Shown here one piece after another: positions 21,191 to 33,800 of a DNA stretch of 64,000 bases; the stretch's first letter is position 1, and each line of letters opens with the position of its first letter. The position numbers and the translations under genes were made by a program. Where the stretch lies: assembly GCA_002633025.1 (NCBI GenBank), contig NMRB01002684.1, positions 19,166 through 83,165 on the forward strand. The letters run 5' to 3'. This stretch comes from Notospermus geniculatus. Lineage: Eukaryota; Nemertea; Pilidiophora; Heteronemertea; Lineidae. The notes beneath the pieces are model-generated. The model saw only the letters and a program-made list of their open reading frames with translations, was not told the DNA's origin and made no database searches.

Positions 21191-24100
21191 TCACGTTTCA
21201 TCACCACTATCATCACCATTATCAGTAATTAAGTCCAGTAACTCTGTCTCCATTTCATTCATTTCTTGCTCAACATGCTCCTCCATTTCTGCATCAGATT
21301 CAGAATCAGAAAGTCCAGTACCCGCCATCTTTAACTTCTGTTTCCGGGCAGATAAAGGCTTCTTCTTATAAGGCTCTGAAAAGAGTAACGACTTTTGAAA
21401 TGAAAGAGGAACAAGAGGAGCATTGCTCCTGCGCTCAGCTGGCATACCGGTACCTCAAGTGCTTCCATTCCAGTGCAGGAAACAGCACAACTCAAACCCA
21501 TCAAATCTGATAAAACTTGTTACTGACAGCTGCAAAGTGACCCAACCCATCTGTACACTCTCTGAGAGATGAACAAAGGGTCAAATCGATTTGGAGAGTA
21601 TAGTCTGCCAATAAACCAATATGCAACAAATACTGAAAAGTACTCACTTTCCAAGTGTGAAAATGGCATGGTTTTAGTCCTGAGTAAGTCGATGTGTTTC
21701 GTTATGATATCACGACAGTAATATGTCGCATCTTTCTCCAGCCAACCATCTTTCTCGGTACATTCACACTCCTAAAACAGAGGACATCCAATCAAAGGAA
21801 TTCTTTCTCAAAAATCCTTCAACACCATGGACATCAGATGAGGTTGAGCAAGTCTACCACTCATCGAATAGCAGGAAAGAAATGTAACTTTTAAACAATG
21901 TTCAACTGACAGCTAAAGGATTTTCAATCAAATTTTTTACAATAAACTGAGATGTTTTGAGAACACCTCTGGGCCTATATTCACAAAACGACTTAAAGGA
22001 GTTAGACGCCGAAGTTGTAAACACTCACTCACTGGTTCTCTATCCACGGACGCCTGCGGTGCTGCCACCTATTGACGGTGATATGTACTGACGTGAATAT
22101 CGTGAGTGAGTTGCATCAGACCGGGAACCAGTCTAACGATCACGGGTGCTGCCACCTGCACGAAGGAATAAAACTAGTTTGCCGACCATATTTGTAAACA
22201 AACCAGCTTGTTTACAACTTCGGCGTCTAACTCCTTTAAGTCTAAGTGTGTGACACTTATCTTCTGTGTTAAACAAAGGATAAGTGTCACACTTAGACTT
22301 AAGTAATTTTATGAATATGGGCCCTGGACAGTACCGAGTACCTTGCCATCATTCTTGGAGACGAGAGCCTGTATTTCAGGAACCTCAACATCACAGATCT
22401 GGTAAAACATCTGTCGATAGGGAGGGATCACACCGGGTCGGAAAATGTATGCAGTGTCCTGGGAGAAATAGAGAATTCAAGTCAATGAGGAACCGGCGTG
22501 CCGTTTATCCCGACAGGTCGGCGCAGCTATCGATGAGACCGAACCGACGTCATTGACGTCGTTTTATGTGCTGACGTTGCGTCATGAAAAAATCTGCTGT
22601 ACATTTTTCTACAGGAAAAAATAAGATAAAGACGTTGCCGTTATCGCCATCCTACCTCTTTAGTTTAAGAAAAAAAAGCAAAGAAATTGCAGAAATTTTC
22701 ATCCGCGACAAGATGGTGTAAATTTTAATGTCATGCGACCGACAAAATAGGGTTTATTTCACGCCAGAAGTTAATGGAAATGACTTGAAATCACGTTGAA
22801 AAAAGAAACTTCGGTCTCATCGATCGCAGCGACACGTCGTGACGTTAGTTCGTCCGGTTCCTCATTGGATGAACTGGGTGAATCAAGATTAGAATAATAC
22901 TGTACTAAATCTTGCACGCAAGATCAGCTGAAATGTTGAAAGCCCCGCCCAGCCATCATAGGTTTTCTCATATTCCAATAACAGAGTTGCCGTATTGGTG
23001 TAACTCACCCGAGTCACCTCTTGCTTGGATCTTTCGGGCCATGATTCTATGCTCTCCTTGTCCAGCACTGAGGCACTGGTATTATGCTTCTTTTGAACAG
23101 AACCTGGCAGGGCGTAGTTGAATGTCCGCCGTTTACACCTCACTGGCAGCTCCTCACCATGAATTCCTATATAAGACAACAAACCAAAATATTATGGTGA
23201 CAAGATTCAAGAAAGGCATTTCATGTCATTCATGAGCAAATTTCTGCATTTGAAGAGGAAAGTTTGGACAATGATGCATAACATCCGCAGATAGCCAGAA
23301 GAGTTTCCAGCAGAAGAAAGAACCTAGCAGTCCATGGTGAGGTTAAGCTCCGTCTCCACTACAGCGGTTTCTGCCACTGTTTGCGGTAAGCAGTGCGGTT
23401 TTCACAGGCGTTGGGATGATTCACACACCTTGCCAGTGTTGTCAAACCATCGAAGGATTCAAAACCGTGAAAACCGCACCACTCGCTGCAAACCACGGTG
23501 GAATCCGCTGAAGTGGAAACGGGCCTTAAATGACAGGTGATTACTTACTTTGTCGAATTCTGACGTCAATTGTCTGGTATTTCTTAGCATTGATATCCTT
23601 CTTTGGATCATATCCGTATCGTACCCACATTGCTCGCCAGGGACCAGTCATGTAATAGTAAGCAACGAATGGAAGATACACCTTCAACTTTGTAGGGTGA
23701 TATTCGGTGTTTGAACGGATGGCAAGCCGTGACCAAATAGGCCGTTTCTCGAACAACTGTAAATATACATAACCAAAAGTAGATTCTCTCTCATCTATTT
23801 TTGGTATAACTCATAGCATTTATCATCAGTCCCTGTTCACAAACTCAAGTTACTGGCTTGATTCTTGTATGATTCTGTATCATAGAAAGCACTTTCTGAA
23901 AACATTACATACTCTACCATTGATCCACCACACTTCCCATTCACATTACTGGCAACTAGTATGTGACTGCATCCAAAGTTCTGAGGTCAATATCTCACCT
24001 TCCTGAGTTCCTCCACTTTTTCCATTTCCTTATCAACTTTTGGTTTCAGATATTTTAAGGCTTCCTGACTGGGGCCTGTTGGAGCCTCCTGCTCCCACTT

Positions 24101-25194
24101 GACAAGCATGTTGTAAGTGAATCGCTTCTTACGACCTGCAATGTGACAACCAGGAAAGGAAATGCATGCGAAGAGAGAATTTGGATGTAATTTTCTGAGG
24201 ACTTGTGTGAAATCCACCTACCTAAACCAATTGTCTTTTCATCTCTTATGATGACTTTTCCCTCATCTGTTTTGACTCTGGAAAACAGTTTGTCAGGGCG
24301 ATACATGTACAGCACCGGTTGGTCAGTCCTTGAGAAAATTGGAGGGACAAGGAAAAGTGGAGCTGGTTTCTGAATCCAACTGGAATGCTCAAGTTTATCA
24401 ATGACCAGCTGATCACGCATGGATTTGTAGGTGTCTGGTTGCATTCTTGTCATTGGAAGATACTGGAAGTCCATTAAGGCTGGAAAAGTAAGAAGACAGA
24501 GCCACTGATTGTCCATATTTTTCACAAAAGTGAGAAGGAAAAGATCTTTCTGGGAGTCTGGATATAGAAGAAGCGCTTGCTTGTGGAAGTGATCGTCCAA
24601 TCATGCCAATGGGAGAGGTATGCAATGACCAACTTTTCATTCAAACTAACAACCATACTGTACAACACACCTTCAAATCTGAACACAGTCTCAACGATTC
24701 CGACCATTTCAACTTCATATTTTTCTGGTGTTTCTTCTTGATTCTCCTGTGGCTGAATCTTCCTCCTCCGTACTTTCATGACAAAGCCAATTGCTTGAGA
24801 TCGGTCAGCATAAGCAGCTCTACAAAAGTTATCACCAGGACGGAACTTGAGGCAAAGACGTCGGGACTGATCAGCAGCAACCTGAAATACATGTGAAAAA
24901 AATCAAATTCACTATCTTCACTATCATGACCATGCACTGAAAATGCACATCACAGTATCATGACATGCATGCATCATCCTGTGCATCATCTGCACTGCCC
25001 TACATGCATGTTATTCGGTTCCGCGGTTTTGAGGCATATTCTCTTTTTCTGTGACAGTGACAACCTACCCTTGATATGGAACGCATTCCTCCTAACGTTT
25101 CTATTGCCTTGTCCACATTTTGAACCACACCTGGGTACTCAACGCACACTAATTTAGCCTTTTTTATCGGAACTCGCAGGAAATTCTCATCCAT
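21191..25194 (-). CDS. GTF3C5: General transcription factor 3C polypeptide 5 (TFIIIC63; tau95/Sfc1 family), complete
   Basis: Subunit of TFIIIC, which binds the internal A and B boxes of tRNA-type genes and recruits TFIIIB and RNA polymerase III; nuclear. Exons in order: 25069-25194, 24671-24881, 24222-24479, 23999-24135, 23549-23756, 23009-23166, 22342-22458, 21648-21771, 21191-21375. All are GT-AG and the phases join to 1524 nt (507 aa; human protein about 519). Family landmarks: VCVEYPGVVQNVDKAIETLG (residues 17-36), PPIFSRTDQPVLYMYRP, then RPIWSRLAIRSN, the core YYYMTGPWRAMWVRYGYDPK, and VIPPYRQMFYQICDVEV late in the protein. The C-terminus is acidic (SDSESDAEMEEHVEQEMNEM) and ends in an ETELLDLI-type motif, as in the human protein. 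The start is at the only ATG preceding this N-terminal motif. It is divergent from FBXO47. Confidence 0.96.
21971..22324. mobile_element. Nested MITEs: outer GGGCCTATATTCACAAAA element with inner TTAA-flanked element
   Basis: The outer element has inverted ends GGGCCTATATTCACAAAA and TTTTATGAATATGGGCCC. It is split by an inner element at 21997-22235, whose ends AGGAGTTAGACGCCGAAGTT and AACTTCGGCGTCTAACTCCT are exact inverses. TTAA stands directly on both sides of the inner element (21993-21996 and 22236-22239). Removing the inner element and one TTAA restores a continuous outer arm, so this is a clean insertion with TTAA target duplication. It lies in GTF3C5 intron 7, 17 bp from the 22342 exon end. 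Confidence 0.9.
23343..23529. mobile_element. Palindromic MITE, family A, with TTAA on both sides
   Basis: TTAA (23343-23346) and TTAA (23526-23529) flank arms that read CTCCACTACAGCGGTTTC and GAATCCGCTGAAGTGGAAAC. It lies in GTF3C5 intron 5, about 20 bp from the 23549 exon end. Confidence 0.85.
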
Positions 25195-25822
25195 GATTTC
25201 TTTCTATCGCTTACAACACTAGCCAATGCTGTAATCTCAAAACGTAGAGAAACATTTTCTCATTTCAAGCTTAACTATAGGAAATATTTTATCTAAGTCA
25301 AATTGTTATGATATATAAATATTAAGAACTTGACATAACTATTGCTTTTTATGAAAAACTGCGAATGTTATTATTTTAGCTGTATAATTTAGAGAGTACA
25401 CACAATGTTTTGAAAAAGCAGACGACGCGTTTTCATCAGCAGAAATCGTCGGCTGCTATCCGCATTTCTCCTGCAGTTTCACCGATTTTACTGTCTAAAC
25501 GTCATCACATTGCGAGAAGATGCATCATATCTAGATTAAGAATGTCCTCTAATGATGGCGATCTGTGTCGTGTAGGTTTTAGGCCTATTCCTGAATAGGC
25601 CTAGAATTCAGGAAGAGGAGAAAATATTTTTTGACACACCACTCCCCCCTCATCTGCTCATCACCAGCCCAGCCCCCATCACATGTAGGCCTACATGTAT
25701 GATGTAGGCCTAGCCTAGGCCTACAGCACTGCATATGGTTTGTCCCTGACCACTGCAAAAGCACATGGTCTGACCTTTGCTGTCGTCATTCTCTTTTTCA
25801 GAATACTGAGAATTGTCAAACA
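25195..25822. promoter_or_regulatory. Shared head-to-head promoter interval of GTF3C5 and FBXO47
   Basis: A 628-bp gap separates the two start codons, which point away from each other. No TATA box is evident at a convincing distance from either ATG. The interval includes the palindromic TGTAGGCCTACA-like cluster at 25684-25722. Regulation from a common bidirectional promoter is inferred from spacing only. Confidence 0.5.
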
Positions 25823-28666
25823 ATGAGTCTGTCAACACTTTTCCCTTATAAGAAAATAAGACGATCTCTGCGACTGGAACATCGAGACGTAATTGAGTAT
25901 CGGAAGAAAATTCAGCAAGGACCACTTGGATATTTGGAAGTTTTGCCACCAGAATTGAAGTATTACCTCTTCAGTTACTTGTCAAGTATGTGGTTAGGTC
26001 TTGATCATTCTTCCTGGTGTTCAGTTCAGTTATTGAGAAAAAGGATGAGATATCATTTGGCATGGCATTTAATTTTGTGACTACTAAAACCTTCTTTATA
26101 TTCCAGGGGAATATCTAGGAATACCAACATAGTAAAAAGCAATTAAACAGCCCTAACTCAAGTGATTTTAGGTTCAACAATTAATTAATTTTATATTCTT
26201 TTTCAGTCAATGATTTGAGTAAATTGACCATCACATCCAAGTCTGTTCGGAATGTTGTAGAGTTGTACAGATGCAGCAAGTGTGCCAAACAATTTAAGTT
26301 TGACATTGGACCACACAGAGACAGAACCAAGGAAGAACATGAGAAATCCCTGATATTCTACAGCAGACTTGGTAAGCTCATCTCCATATTCTGAAAGTAA
26401 GATTGAGGGAATTGATGATAAGAAAAGTTTGGTGTCTCTGCATCGACTTGTGTTTTTACTTTGTTCAAATTGTGTTGTTTTTACCTGGAATGGCTGCATC
26501 AATCATGGTTTCTATTTTTTCAGGTTTGCTGCTAAAAAGATCAAGCTGTCTCTATGCAACCAAGGAGCGATTGAGAATGATAGAGCAGTGCATGTTCCAG
26601 GTGAGGAAAGAAGCTTGCCCATGGACCCAATCCAAGACCCCCCCCTCAAGTCAATGACCTGAGCAAATTTAATTGACCCTCAGCACATCCAAGTCCGTGT
26701 GGAATATTATTGTAGAGTCACATTCAAGCCCCCCGCCTCCGATAGGCCCTGAGCCTTCTTCTGAAAGCTTTCTTTTATTGCAGCATATGTGCATGGTATC
26801 CAAATCCTGTAGTGATTATGACGGTTGTAACTCACTCACCTACTTTGGGACGTTTCTCAAAGTTGTCTTGTCTGGCTGGGATGATATGGAGTGTCACCGT
26901 GCGTATGTGATGTTAGCCAACAGCGTCCACACCAACATCCTCAGATACTTAGGACTTATTGTAAAATCAACAACAGGCAAGTAACATAAATGAAAGACAA
27001 AAAGCAGCGAGATGATCTGTGTCCTTGATCTTTACTTCAAGATCACCTTGATGACACAGCTGAGATTTGTCCAATCTGTGATCATATTGCTAGTCTGCAT
27101 GTTTGCCTGAAACATTCACTCACAGCAATTTAAGTTCAGGCTTGAAATGAATTTGAACCCTGGCTGATGTCCCATGGTTGTGGCACATTAATTGGCAACA
27201 TCATGCAATTTCAGTATTCCTTTTCAGGGCTATACTCTTCCTTAGAAATGCACGTGCGTCTGTTCCTGCGTCGAGTCTTCCTAGATCCGTATGAAAGAAT
27301 TGATGACCGCGGGTTGTGGCTGAACAAGATACTCAGTGGATGGCCCATGGTTCACCAGGCAAAGATTCTCTACCTCTTGTATGGACCATCAGGAATAGGT
27401 AGGAAATTTCTTATGCTGCATTTCTGTGTAAACTGAAGGGGGCGTGGTACACAACTGTACGTTAGGGAGTTTACTTTTCTGATACGGGTCTGTGCAATAA
27501 TAACACTCTAAACAGACTATCCTGGACTAGGCGAGGTTGTGCATGCAAAACAAGAAACTAAGAAAACTACACCAAGGTTGAAGCAAAAAACACCTGTTAG
27601 AAGACAATATCTGGGCCTGAACTCTGGAAGTTTTGCATGTCTAAGATTCGTCTCCAAATTATAGGTGAAATCCAATGGGAAGAGATGTGTGACAACACAG
27701 CAGCCAACCACCAACAGCTGTACGGATGCTTTGGAGAGCTAGGGAGTGCATTTCAGGTCCTGTACTTCACACGACAGTGGTCTGATGACAACATTATCAG
27801 TGTCTTTGATGAAATCACAAGTAAGTATTCCAATGCTTGCTGAATCGAAGTTAAAGGGACCCTACAGGCAGCCTCCTCATAGACATTTGGAAAAGGATCA
27901 CTTGTGTATGTTTGTGTTCACAGGCCATTCTTGCATCTTCAGACTTGAATTCTACATATTGCAGGTATCCCAGATGAGTGGTTAGCTGAGAACACCGCCA
28001 GTCTCATGTTCACCAGTGGCTATGACATCACATTCAAAGTCCTCGCAAGTAAGGCTGTGAATGGCCGCTTACGGGATATAGCGACTTGTATCACATCACT
28101 TTGTTTGGTAAGTAAGAATATGCCGGATCCTTGTTTCTGGGACAGTACAGTGGACCAATATTTGTATGATTGAAGTTGATCGGTCCTTGTTGATTTCTAG
28201 TTGATTCTGATTACTCAGTCTCATGTCGTGCAAATGGAAGAAATAAAGCTGTTCAACATTTCAGGTTTACACCAAGATCAACAAGGGAGTGAGCCAGATC
28301 ATCATGTTGATCAAACAGCTCTGTAAGGTCCTTGACACCCAGCAAGAGAAAGAATTATTTCTGTTTGAGATAGTCAATGCCTTCAAAGCTGTCGTCTTGG
28401 ATCTGTACGAATTTGATGACCCAGGTTAGTACAGTCTTTGTGTTTAGAGGGGGTTGCTGATGATTATACCACAAGTCACATGTGTCTGAGTTTGAGACAC
28501 AAACTGAAGGACACTCTGTGCTCTCTGCACTTATTCAATGATGCCTTCAAGATGTTTGCTTTAATCTTCAGATGAAGACCGAGCTGTTGACATGACATTC
28601 ATGCTGAATGCCCAGGCTGAGTTCATGAAGGAACTTATCAATCTCTCACTGATGAAGATCGAGTGA
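25823..28666 (+). CDS. FBXO47: F-box only protein 47, complete
   Basis: F-box protein, predicted SCF ubiquitin-ligase adaptor. Known relatives (mouse FBXO47, worm PROM-1) act in meiotic prophase. Exons: 25823-25985, 26207-26371, 26524-26600, 26784-26976, 27228-27398, 27665-27820, 27965-28107, 28265-28424, 28572-28666, joining to 1323 nt (440 aa; human about 452). The F-box spans about residues 41-75 (VLPPELKYYLFSYLS, then INDLSKLTITSKSVRN) and crosses the first intron. Later family motifs: LLKRSSCLYATKERL, LSGWDDMECHRAY, LSGWPMVHQAKILYLLYGP, DEWLAENTASLM, LASKAVNGR and LNAQAEFMKE. Intron 4 uses a GC donor (26977-26978); the nearby GT would put a stop in frame. The 3' region probably reaches the AATAAA at 29568. 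Confidence 0.96.
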
Positions 28667-29567
28667 ATGACAAGCAAGAGCCCAAGTGAAAGTTTTGTGT
28701 GGCCGTTGATGTGGAACTAGGCGCTTCAAAGACAAGGACATTCCTTACTTTGAGTGATTCATACCACAAAAATATTTCCATTTTGGTATCCCGCTATGGT
28801 GCTATATGATCATAATCAGTGTAAATAACACAAAGGTCCAGCATTGCAGATCGAGGTGAACTTTCAAATTTGAAAACCCTGCCTTTTCAAAGTTTAAAGT
28901 TTACCTTGAAAGCAATCTACCCTGCCTCCAAGCATTACTGTGATACAGTGTTAAAAGGATGAGGTGTGAGTGATCTCTAGTCAAACTTGTAAATATCTGT
29001 TGTTACTCTTGTTGGATTTTGCAAAGTAATATTTATTTATCATGGACTTTATTGTTGATTGGTTTCAAGCTTTAGGCTTTCCCTGCCTCAGCCTGAAGTG
29101 AAAGGTTGGTTGTGACGACACATTTTGCAGAATGTTTGTAAAATTATCTACCAGTAACTCCTTTGATGTAGAGAAGGATTTCATAGCCTCTCTTGAGCTA
29201 CTTCCTTCTTAATGTTGCCAAGAATGGGCGAGTGTGATGATATCACAGTGGAAGAGTTTCAGACACTTGTCAAAGAAGCCAGGGTTCAATTCTCATTTAA
29301 ATTGCCACACTTGAAGTTGTGTGAATTTTGAATAAGTTGTTCATCTCGAAGTTGGAAACCAATAGTTGTTATCTTATTGTTAAGGTTTAAGAAGTGTTGT
29401 TGAAGTTTGTTGCATAGTTGTTGATAGTGGTGTAAAGCCTGTCACAGGATCACAGCCAAAATCTCTGTGATTCTTATGCTCTGATGTTATTCTTGTTTTC
29501 CTGAAAAGGACAGGTGTTTAAGTGTTCAAGCAGTTGATGATAAATCTAATGATAATAAGTACAAGTA
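28667..29567 (+). other. Putative FBXO47 3' untranslated region
   Basis: No open frame of note and no recognised repeat up to the AATAAA at 29568. Untranslated status is inferred from position. Confidence 0.45.
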
Positions 29568-29573
29568 AATAAA
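29568..29573 (+). terminator. Candidate poly(A) signal AATAAA for FBXO47
   Basis: This AATAAA lies about 900 bp after the FBXO47 stop in AT-rich DNA. No transcript evidence is available, and it may not be the site used. Confidence 0.4.
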
Positions 29574-29769
29574 AACACTTCATCCTGTCAGAAATTTGAA
29601 TGACAGCTGTTGAAAGTAAGTTATTTGAATTTGTCATTGTTGATGTTAAAAACATTCTCTGACTTTTTATGAGAGAAAATGATTGTTGTACATAGCCCAA
29701 TGATTGAATCCTGTAAATAGATTACCTAAATTATGTGTGTTTTGATTAGTGTTCTAATGATTCCATTTA

Positions 29770-29920
29770 TCTAACACACCCAAGTATCAAAAGTGCCAAA
29801 AATGCTGTACATAGCATTTAAAATGTTACCCATGACTCACAAGTGCCAAAAATGTTGTACATAGTGTTAAAATTGTTGAACCCCACGACTCATTTGTGCC
29901 AAAAATGTTGTATAGAACTC
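29770..29920. repeat. Three ~55-65-bp direct repeats
   Basis: The core AGTGCCAAAAATGCTGTACA recurs three times with small changes (near 29790, 29842 and 29897), each followed by a CATAGTG/CATAGCA-like segment and a GACTCA spacer. Confidence 0.8.
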
Positions 29921-30244
29921 AATCAATGTTGTTGAAATAATTCTTGATTAATGATGTGAAGTTGCATTTATCTCGGCTCATTTAAAGCCGTGTTTTGATA
30001 CCAGTTATTTCCTTTTGGAATTTTTATATTATTGTTATACTTTCTGGGTTTTGTATTAAAATTTTCCAGTTTTTGAAAAGGAAAAAATCTTTAGTCATCA
30101 TTGCTAGGTTGGATGAGAGAGGCCCTCCTGGAGACATGGAAGATATTCCCAAAGGAATGACTTCAGAAATCTACCAAGGAACACAAGGCATTGACCGTCC
30201 TATTTGGAAAGGTGTGCTCCTCACTTTTGATTTTATTGTCTGGT

Positions 30245-30500
30245 TGCTACATTGTCCTCAGTTGTCTGGATGTGACACTGTTCTCAGTTGCTGGATGTGA
30301 CACTGTCCTCAGTTGTCTGGATGTGACACTGTCCTCAGTTGTCTGGATGTGGTACTGTCCTCAGTTGTCTGAATGTGGTACTGTCCTCAGTTGTCTGGAT
30401 GTGACATTGTCGTCATTTGTCTGGATGTGACATTGTCCTCATTTGTCTGGATGTGACATTTGTCCTCATTTGCCTGGATGTGGTACTGTCCTCAGTTATC
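30245..30500. repeat. Minisatellite with ~26-bp unit
   Basis: Around ten units with core TGTCCTCAGTTGTCTGGATG followed by TGACAC or TGGTAC. Late units have CATTTG in place of CAGTTG. The plus-strand open frame at 30191-30430 reads the repeat. Confidence 0.95.
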
Positions 30501-30795
30501 AGGTTGTGACATCACTGCATTCTGAAAAACATAATCAACACTACTGATCAGAACACAGGTTCGCAGTGTTGCATTCAACCCACACCTGTCGTTCCCAGAA
30601 CACCACTTCATGGAAGTGCTTGAAGATATAAAGGCTTTATTTCGTTCAGTGGTAGGCTACCTTTAATACGGGTACAACGAATGAATATTTATGCACAAAT
30701 ATCTTACGGGCCTAAGCTCTCAAGAACGTAACATTGAGGACATAATCAATGATCTGCGGTTCAGCTCCGTCCGCACACTCATGATATGAACTCGA

Positions 30796-30802
30796 TATAA
30801 AG
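30796..30802 (+). promoter_or_regulatory. Possible TATA box (TATAAAG) of the EF-hand gene
   Basis: TATAAAG lies 77 bp before the ATG at 30873. It would place transcription start about 45 bp before the ATG. A second AT-rich TATATAG lies at about 30819. Position is plausible but untested. Confidence 0.35.
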
Positions 30803-30872
30803 CTCTCATAAGATCGATATATAGTCGAGAAACTCCTGAACTGGGCCAGACGGCAACAGGACTGCAAGCAAC

Positions 30873-33800
30873 ATGGATGAAGCAACCAAGGTAAGTGGAA
30901 TTTTTTACTATTTCATGGTACGGTGCGGCTTCTCGGCCTTCGGAGAATCGAAGCACCGATCGAGTGTAGGCGGCACCTAACCTCGTACATTGCCGCGCGG
31001 CTGCTGAAGCTTATTTTCGTGCCCTTCGATATCGAAACGGTTGCTTTAACTTATTCGTTATGACCTCTAGGCCTGTATCATTCTGCCGGTTCTTTTCAAG
31101 TTTGTATCGGACGGTATGCACTGTGAACCTTTCTGCGTATCACCCGTCCAGATGGATTTTCAAGGGTCAAACGAAAGCATGCAGGAAAAGATCCCTTTTT
31201 AGAGGATTGTGATTGTTGATTGTCCCTTTAACGCAAACGGTAGCCAGGTGAGACCCGGGAATTCATTTGACATCATTTCAAAATGTCGAAAAAAAACTCG
31301 AGGGCACTTAGGCCTACTTCACCTCTAACTGCGCGTATTATCATTGTCATTGGACAACTTCAAAATTTAGGCAATTCCACACCTTATTCATGTTATTGAA
31401 AAACAGCATCCATTATTTGTACGAAACAACCCGTATTTGTTGGCCTACATGCGACCGAAACCTGGCTATCGAATCTTGTCTCCGGATTTTACAAAACGAA
31501 GACAGCCGCGTTCAGGGGCGGATCCACGATTTCGGAAAAGAGGGGGCGCCCTGTGCTTGAAACATTGAAATCTGCGGTGAATTTCAATGATTTGCTCCAA
31601 ATTTCAGAATTTCACGGTCGGTTTTACAGATTTTTTGGCCGAAGGGGTGTGTGCGCCGGATGCGCTCCCTTGGACCCGCGCCTGGCGTTTGATGAAAAGA
31701 CGCAACAAATGACTATCTTTTCATTGCCTTTCTAGACGGGAAGTAACACTACATTCTGCACTTACTCATACTTCTTCAGACAGTTGGCTTTTCGCCTCGC
31801 TCAGAAAGAACCAATCTGCGCATCAAGTTCAAAACTTAGCAACACAACAGAGAGAGAATACAGCATCCCCGTACATGTGGCGTTCCTTCATCATACCTGA
31901 GATAGATGGAAAACTTCCAGAGGATTGTAATAATACAGTTCTGCTGGGTTGAAGCGTTAGGATTGCTTTCAAAAAAATTAAAGGCCCTCAGGAGCGGAAT
32001 GCGTACCTCAGCAAAATATACGCATCTAAATAGCTCGCGATTGCTTTCATAGCAGAGGTCTTCTAAAAACGGCGGGAGCCAGGGCGCATTCTTGACGTAT
32101 CACATCACCTCGTAGACCGGCGATCCCTCACGGACTATTACGAGGGTCGCCGAAGATGACGTCATTCTTGGCAACTCTTCACCCCGCTATACGTATTTTT
32201 TCCCAAAAAATCAGCCGTTTGCAGCTGGAGATCTCATCAACCTCAGTTAACATTATAAGTTTTGCACCAAATGCTGCATGCATACAAAACTAAAACCATG
32301 AATTAGCCGACATGACGCAGTAGTTTATTCAGCAGCTGGTGTGGTTCAAAGCATGAATTCGCTTACTGTAATCATGTGAACCTCGTGTTAAAGGCCCAGG
32401 TCGCTGCACTACGATTTAAAAGCTTATGATGACTGCAGGACCCTGCCCTATCACGCGCATTATTTTCCTTCCGAATTAATTTGGATGGTTTTTTTGCTTG
32501 ATCCGGTGAATTTTTTTCCATTTTCTGCCCCTTTAATTTTTCATCAATGCATGCGTCTATATTATCCACAGAGAGCCAATAGAATTATAGTATTGACGAC
32601 CGGAAGTAGTCAAGTTGGACATGCGCCTGAGGTTGGGCATGCCCCAAAACTACTCATCGGCTTATCAGGCTACGTCACTATTTGACGCAGCATTAGATGA
32701 ACGTTCAATGTAATTCTCGGCATCTTGCTTGTCTGAACGGCTTTAACAAGAAATTTCCTTCTACTGGCATTAGCATTTGAATGCACAAAATCTGCCATTT
32801 AAATAGAGTTGCACGCTTACCATTATTCGTTTGGAACAGCAACTCTGACGCACACTTTGCAGCCTGATGAAACCCCGATGATGGGGATAATGCAAGTTAG
32901 GACGGAAATGTCCTTAGTTGTCAAGTTTTTGGGATAAGCAAAACCCATACCGTCCAATCAGAAACGCCCATTCCCGCTTCCCCGTGATGGTCATTGTCCA
33001 ACAGCCAATCATTGGCTCCCAATGCCGTAATAATTTCGATGACATGAGTGCTACAACCTTTTCCCGTATCTGGTACGGAAGGCCTGGGCCGTATCTTGAC
33101 AATCGCATTATATTTTATGCTGCAGACGATTCATAATCGATATCTGCGGTTTGTGTGGAATTTGAACAGCTGCTTAGATAACAGACGATATGTCTGTCTA
33201 TATTAACCAATGATGGACCAGCGCCAGCGTCATGTCCGAGGCATCGATACTCCGAGTCCATGCTCCCGAAAGCAGGTCGGTCTAGTTTGGTTCCCGAACC
33301 CACCGCTAGGGCTATGAGGGTTCGGTATTGGCTTTAGACTCACTCAGTCAGTCGCCACGCGCGGCGCTGGAGTAGCTTCCCGCGGAGCGACTGACACCAC
33401 TCGACCAAATCTCGTGAAATCTCGCTTTACTGGTCGCAGAACCATTCTTGACACTAGAGGGCGTTCCAAANNNNNNNNNNNNNNNNNNNNNNNNNNNNNN
33501 NNNNNNNNNNNNNNNNNNNNNNNNNNNNNNNNNNNNNNNNNNNNNNNNNNNNNNNNNNNNNNNNNNNNNNNNNNNNNNNNNNNNNNNNNNNNNNNNNNNN
33601 NNNNNNNNNNNNNNNNNNNNNNNNNNNNNNNNNNNNNNNNNNNNNNNNNNNNNNNNNNNNNNNNNNNNNNNNNNNNNNNNNNNNNNNNNNNNNNNNNNNN
33701 NNNNNNNNNNNNNNNNNNNNNNNNNNNNNNNNNNNNNNNNNNNNNNNNNNNNNNNNNNNNNNNNNNNNNNNNNNNNNNNNNNNNNNNNNNNNNNNNNNNN

